64,000 nt of DNA from positions 1,116,001 through 1,180,000 of the forward strand of contig NZ_SNXY01000006.1 in NCBI RefSeq assembly GCF_004362745.1, in the 5' to 3' direction. The notes below the pieces were generated by a model. It saw nothing but the letters and a program-made list of their open reading frames with translations. It was not told where the DNA came from and did no database searches. Numbering within the stretch: the first letter of the stretch is position 1; each line of letters begins with the position of its first letter. This document shows, piece by piece, positions 62,292-64,000 of the stretch. A program made the translations under genes and the position numbers. The stretch is from Oharaeibacter diazotrophicus. Lineage in GTDB: Bacteria; Pseudomonadota; Alphaproteobacteria; Rhizobiales; Pleomorphomonadaceae.

Positions 62292-63632
62292 ATGACCCGA
62301 AACGTCCCCTTCCCCGCCGTCCCGGGCGACCGCACGGCGGCGCTCCAGGCCGCCCTCGATGCCACCGCCGCCGCCGGCGCGACGCTGGTGCTCGGCGCCG
62401 GCGTCCACGAAACCGGGGGCCTCCGCCTGCCCTCGCGCACCCGGCTCGAGCTCGCCCGCGGCGCCGTGCTCCGCCCGCACGGCGACTACGACGCCTACGC
62501 CTCGACCCGTGTCGACGTGATCGCCGAGGCCTCCGACCGCGCCGTGCTGGTCGCGCACGGGGCCGCCGACGTCGCGATCTCCGGCGAGGGCGAGATCGAG
62601 GCGCCGGGGCCCGCCTTCGTCGCCGGCGAACTCGCGGCCATGGGCACCCACGTGCCGGCGGCGCTGCGGCCGCGCGTGCTGGTGGCCGACGGCTGCACCG
62701 GCCTGTCGATCACCGGCGTCACGATCCGGCAATCGCCGATGTGGACGCTGCACCTCGTGCGCTGCCGCGGCGTCGTCGTCGATGGCGTCGCGATCGACAA
62801 CGACCGCCGGATGCCGAACACCGACGGCATCGTGATCGACAGCTGCGAGGACGTCCGCCTGAGCCGCCTTTCGATCGCCACCGCCGACGACGGCGTCGTA
62901 TTGAAGACCAGCCTCGGCGCGGACGGGAGGCCCGCCGGCCCGTGCCGGCGGATCCGGGTGGCCGACTGCCGGGTCGAGAGCCACAGCTGCGCCCTCAAGA
63001 TCGGCACCGAGAGCCACGCCGACGTCGAGGACGTCGTGTTCGAGGACTGCACCGTGGTCGATTCCAACCGCGGCCTCGGCCTGTTCTCGCGCGACGGCGG
63101 CCGCATCCGCGACGTCGTCTTCCGCCGCATCCGGCTCGACTGCCACGAGACGCCCGACGGCTTCTGGGGTTCGGGCGAAGCGGTGACCGTCAACGTGGTC
63201 GACCGCCGGCCCGGCCGCCCGGCCGGCGCGATCGAGCGCGTCGTCTTCGAGGACGTCTCGGGCGCCATGGAGGGCGCGGTCAACCTCGTCGCCGACGGGC
63301 CGGCCGGGATCGCCGACGTCGCGTTCCGCCGCATCCGGCTCGCCCAGCGGCCGGGTCCGCTCGGCAGCGGCCTGCGCTACGACATGCGCCCGACCCGGCA
63401 CGACCTCGCCCCCGCGGAGGGCGCCGAGGGCCGCGCCAACGCCTTCGTCAAGGACGCCGACGGCCGCGTCGTCGGGCTGGTCGACTATCCGGACGGCCTG
63501 CCCGCCCTCCACGCCTCCAACGTGACAGGCCTCGTCCTCGACGACGTCGCCTTCGACCGGCCGGATCCGCTGCCGGCCGGCTGGAATCCCCGCGCCCTCG
63601 ACATCCGCACGGGCGAACCGCGGCGCTGGTGA
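62292..63632 (+). CDS. Glycoside hydrolase family 28 (polygalacturonase-like)
   Basis: This 446-residue right-handed beta-helix protein has GH28 landmarks: NTDGI (Asp178), ADDGVVLK (Asp199, Asp200) and a histidine at SHSCALKIG (His231) where GH28 enzymes have GHG. The usual RIK is replaced by RGLGLFSR. The three catalytic aspartates are present, but the substrate-binding loop differs, so the target may be a short uronide or modified pectin fragment rather than polygalacturonate. No signal peptide is visible, so it probably acts on imported oligomers, giving galacturonate or glucuronate for uxaC and uxuB. Confidence 0.82.
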   Translation: MTRNVPFPAVPGDRTAALQAALDATAAAGATLVLGAGVHETGGLRLPSRTRLELARGAVLRPHGDYDAYASTRVDVIAEASDRAVLVAHGAADVAISGEGEIEAPGPAFVAGELAAMGTHVPAALRPRVLVADGCTGLSITGVTIRQSPMWTLHLVRCRGVVVDGVAIDNDRRMPNTDGIVIDSCEDVRLSRLSIATADDGVVLKTSLGADGRPAGPCRRIRVADCRVESHSCALKIGTESHADVEDVVFEDCTVVDSNRGLGLFSRDGGRIRDVVFRRIRLDCHETPDGFWGSGEAVTVNVVDRRPGRPAGAIERVVFEDVSGAMEGAVNLVADGPAGIADVAFRRIRLAQRPGPLGSGLRYDMRPTRHDLAPAEGAEGRANAFVKDADGRVVGLVDYPDGLPALHASNVTGLVLDDVAFDRPDPLPAGWNPRALDIRTGEPRRW

Positions 63633-63645
63633 AGCGCGGCCGGCG

Positions 63646-64000
63646 TCAGGCCGCCGCGCTCCGCTCTTCCACCTGGGTTGCGCCGATGGCGGTCGACAGG
63701 GCGTCGAGCATCGCGATGACCTCGTTGCTGGCGTCGTTGAGATCGACCAGCAGCGCGACGGCGCGGGCATGCTCGCGGCGCTCGTGCGCCTCCAGCACCT
63801 CGTGGCCGAGCCTGTGGACCCGCTCGTGCGGCGCGACCAGCGCGGCGAAGGCCGGCAGGTCGCGTATCCGCCGGTCGGTGATGGCGTCGTACCACTTGCC
63901 GAGCCGGCAGGCGTGGTGGTCGGGGATGTCCCGGTGGCGCCAGTCGTCGCGGCCCATAACGGTGTCGACGACGCGCTTCTTGAAGATCACGTGGTCGATC
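63646..64000 (-). CDS. CZB-domain tail of a chemoreceptor or signalling protein (partial)
   Basis: Only the last 118 codons are in the window; the gene continues past the right edge. The visible part is a chemoreceptor zinc-binding (CZB) domain. It starts with a His in a DHVIFKKRV block at the very edge and continues with DHHACRLGKWYDA, which supplies the conserved Cys and Leu-Gly-Lys-Trp-Tyr. Histidines in the helix PHERVHRLGHEVLE follow. These His/Cys residues bind zinc and can sense hypochlorite or zinc in chemoreceptors and diguanylate cyclases. The rest of the protein cannot be seen. Confidence 0.8.
   Translation of the reverse strand, partial: IDHVIFKKRVVDTVMGRDDWRHRDIPDHHACRLGKWYDAITDRRIRDLPAFAALVAPHERVHRLGHEVLEAHERREHARAVALLVDLNDASNEVIAMLDALSTAIGATQVEERSAAA

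Overview
This window is very GC-rich and densely coded. Overlapping ATGA/GTGA junctions are common, many starts are GTG, and the gene families are typical of Alphaproteobacteria, most likely Hyphomicrobiales (Rhizobiales). Indicators are RibH2-type lumazine synthase, NitT/TauT-type ABC operons, a MocR regulator, RtcR/RtcB and ROK-controlled sugar operons. The genus is not certain. I see no insertion sequence, prophage, CRISPR array, rRNA or tRNA. Most of the window deals with taking up and breaking down small nitrogen compounds; the right end deals with sugars and uronic acids.

Region 1 (1-5919): a four-gene overlapping minus-strand set joins a binding-protein/permease fusion, a second permease, an RsbW-like ATP-binding protein and the start of a membrane sensor. 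A solute-binding protein is divergent to it. Then comes a WcbI-GSCFA pair. Region 2 (6176-15581): a complete Nit1C ('nitrogen starvation') cluster of nine genes, including nitrilase, radical SAM, N-acetyltransferase, AIR-synthase-like, glycosyltransferase, flavin oxidoreductase and an LnmK-like gene. It is read from a near-perfect sigma-54 promoter and is divergent to a MocR regulator. Region 3 (15609-19920): an FMN riboswitch in front of ribH2, then rtcB and rtcR around a sigma-54 promoter.

Region 4 (20115-29162): a catabolic island with an APH-type kinase, a class III PLP enzyme (kinase plus phospho-lyase logic for an amino alcohol or hydroxy amino acid), an SDR, a polyamine-type ABC importer, a cysteine hydrolase and a DeoR regulator. 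GlpR-like palindromes lie before two of the transcripts. Region 5 (29807-37832): a LysR-linked operon with a NitT/TauT-type transporter, two ureohydrolases, two SDRs and a polysaccharide-deacetylase-fold enzyme.

Region 6 (39001-44522): a guanidine module made of a clear guanidine-I (ykkC) riboswitch, a three-part transporter, a GdmH-like Ni-dependent guanidine hydrolase, a histidine-rich putative metallochaperone and a HupE/UreJ nickel permease. Region 7 (44701-50758): an LLM flavin monooxygenase with a winged-helix regulator, a betaine-type binding protein, a TetR regulator and a DgcA-like N-demethylase. Region 8 (50768-63632): ROK-controlled uronate and oligosaccharide use (uxuB, uxaC, a UgpC-type ATPase, ROK regulator, ROK kinase, glycosidase, sugar ABC importer, GH28). 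The transporter ATPase lies in the divergent operon, and both transcripts carry the same operator-like motif. The window ends in the zinc-binding tail of a chemoreceptor-like protein.

Three copies of a structured intergenic repeat (about 39.7, 46.5 and 56.35 kb) show compensatory base changes in their terminal hairpin. I found no description of it to attach.
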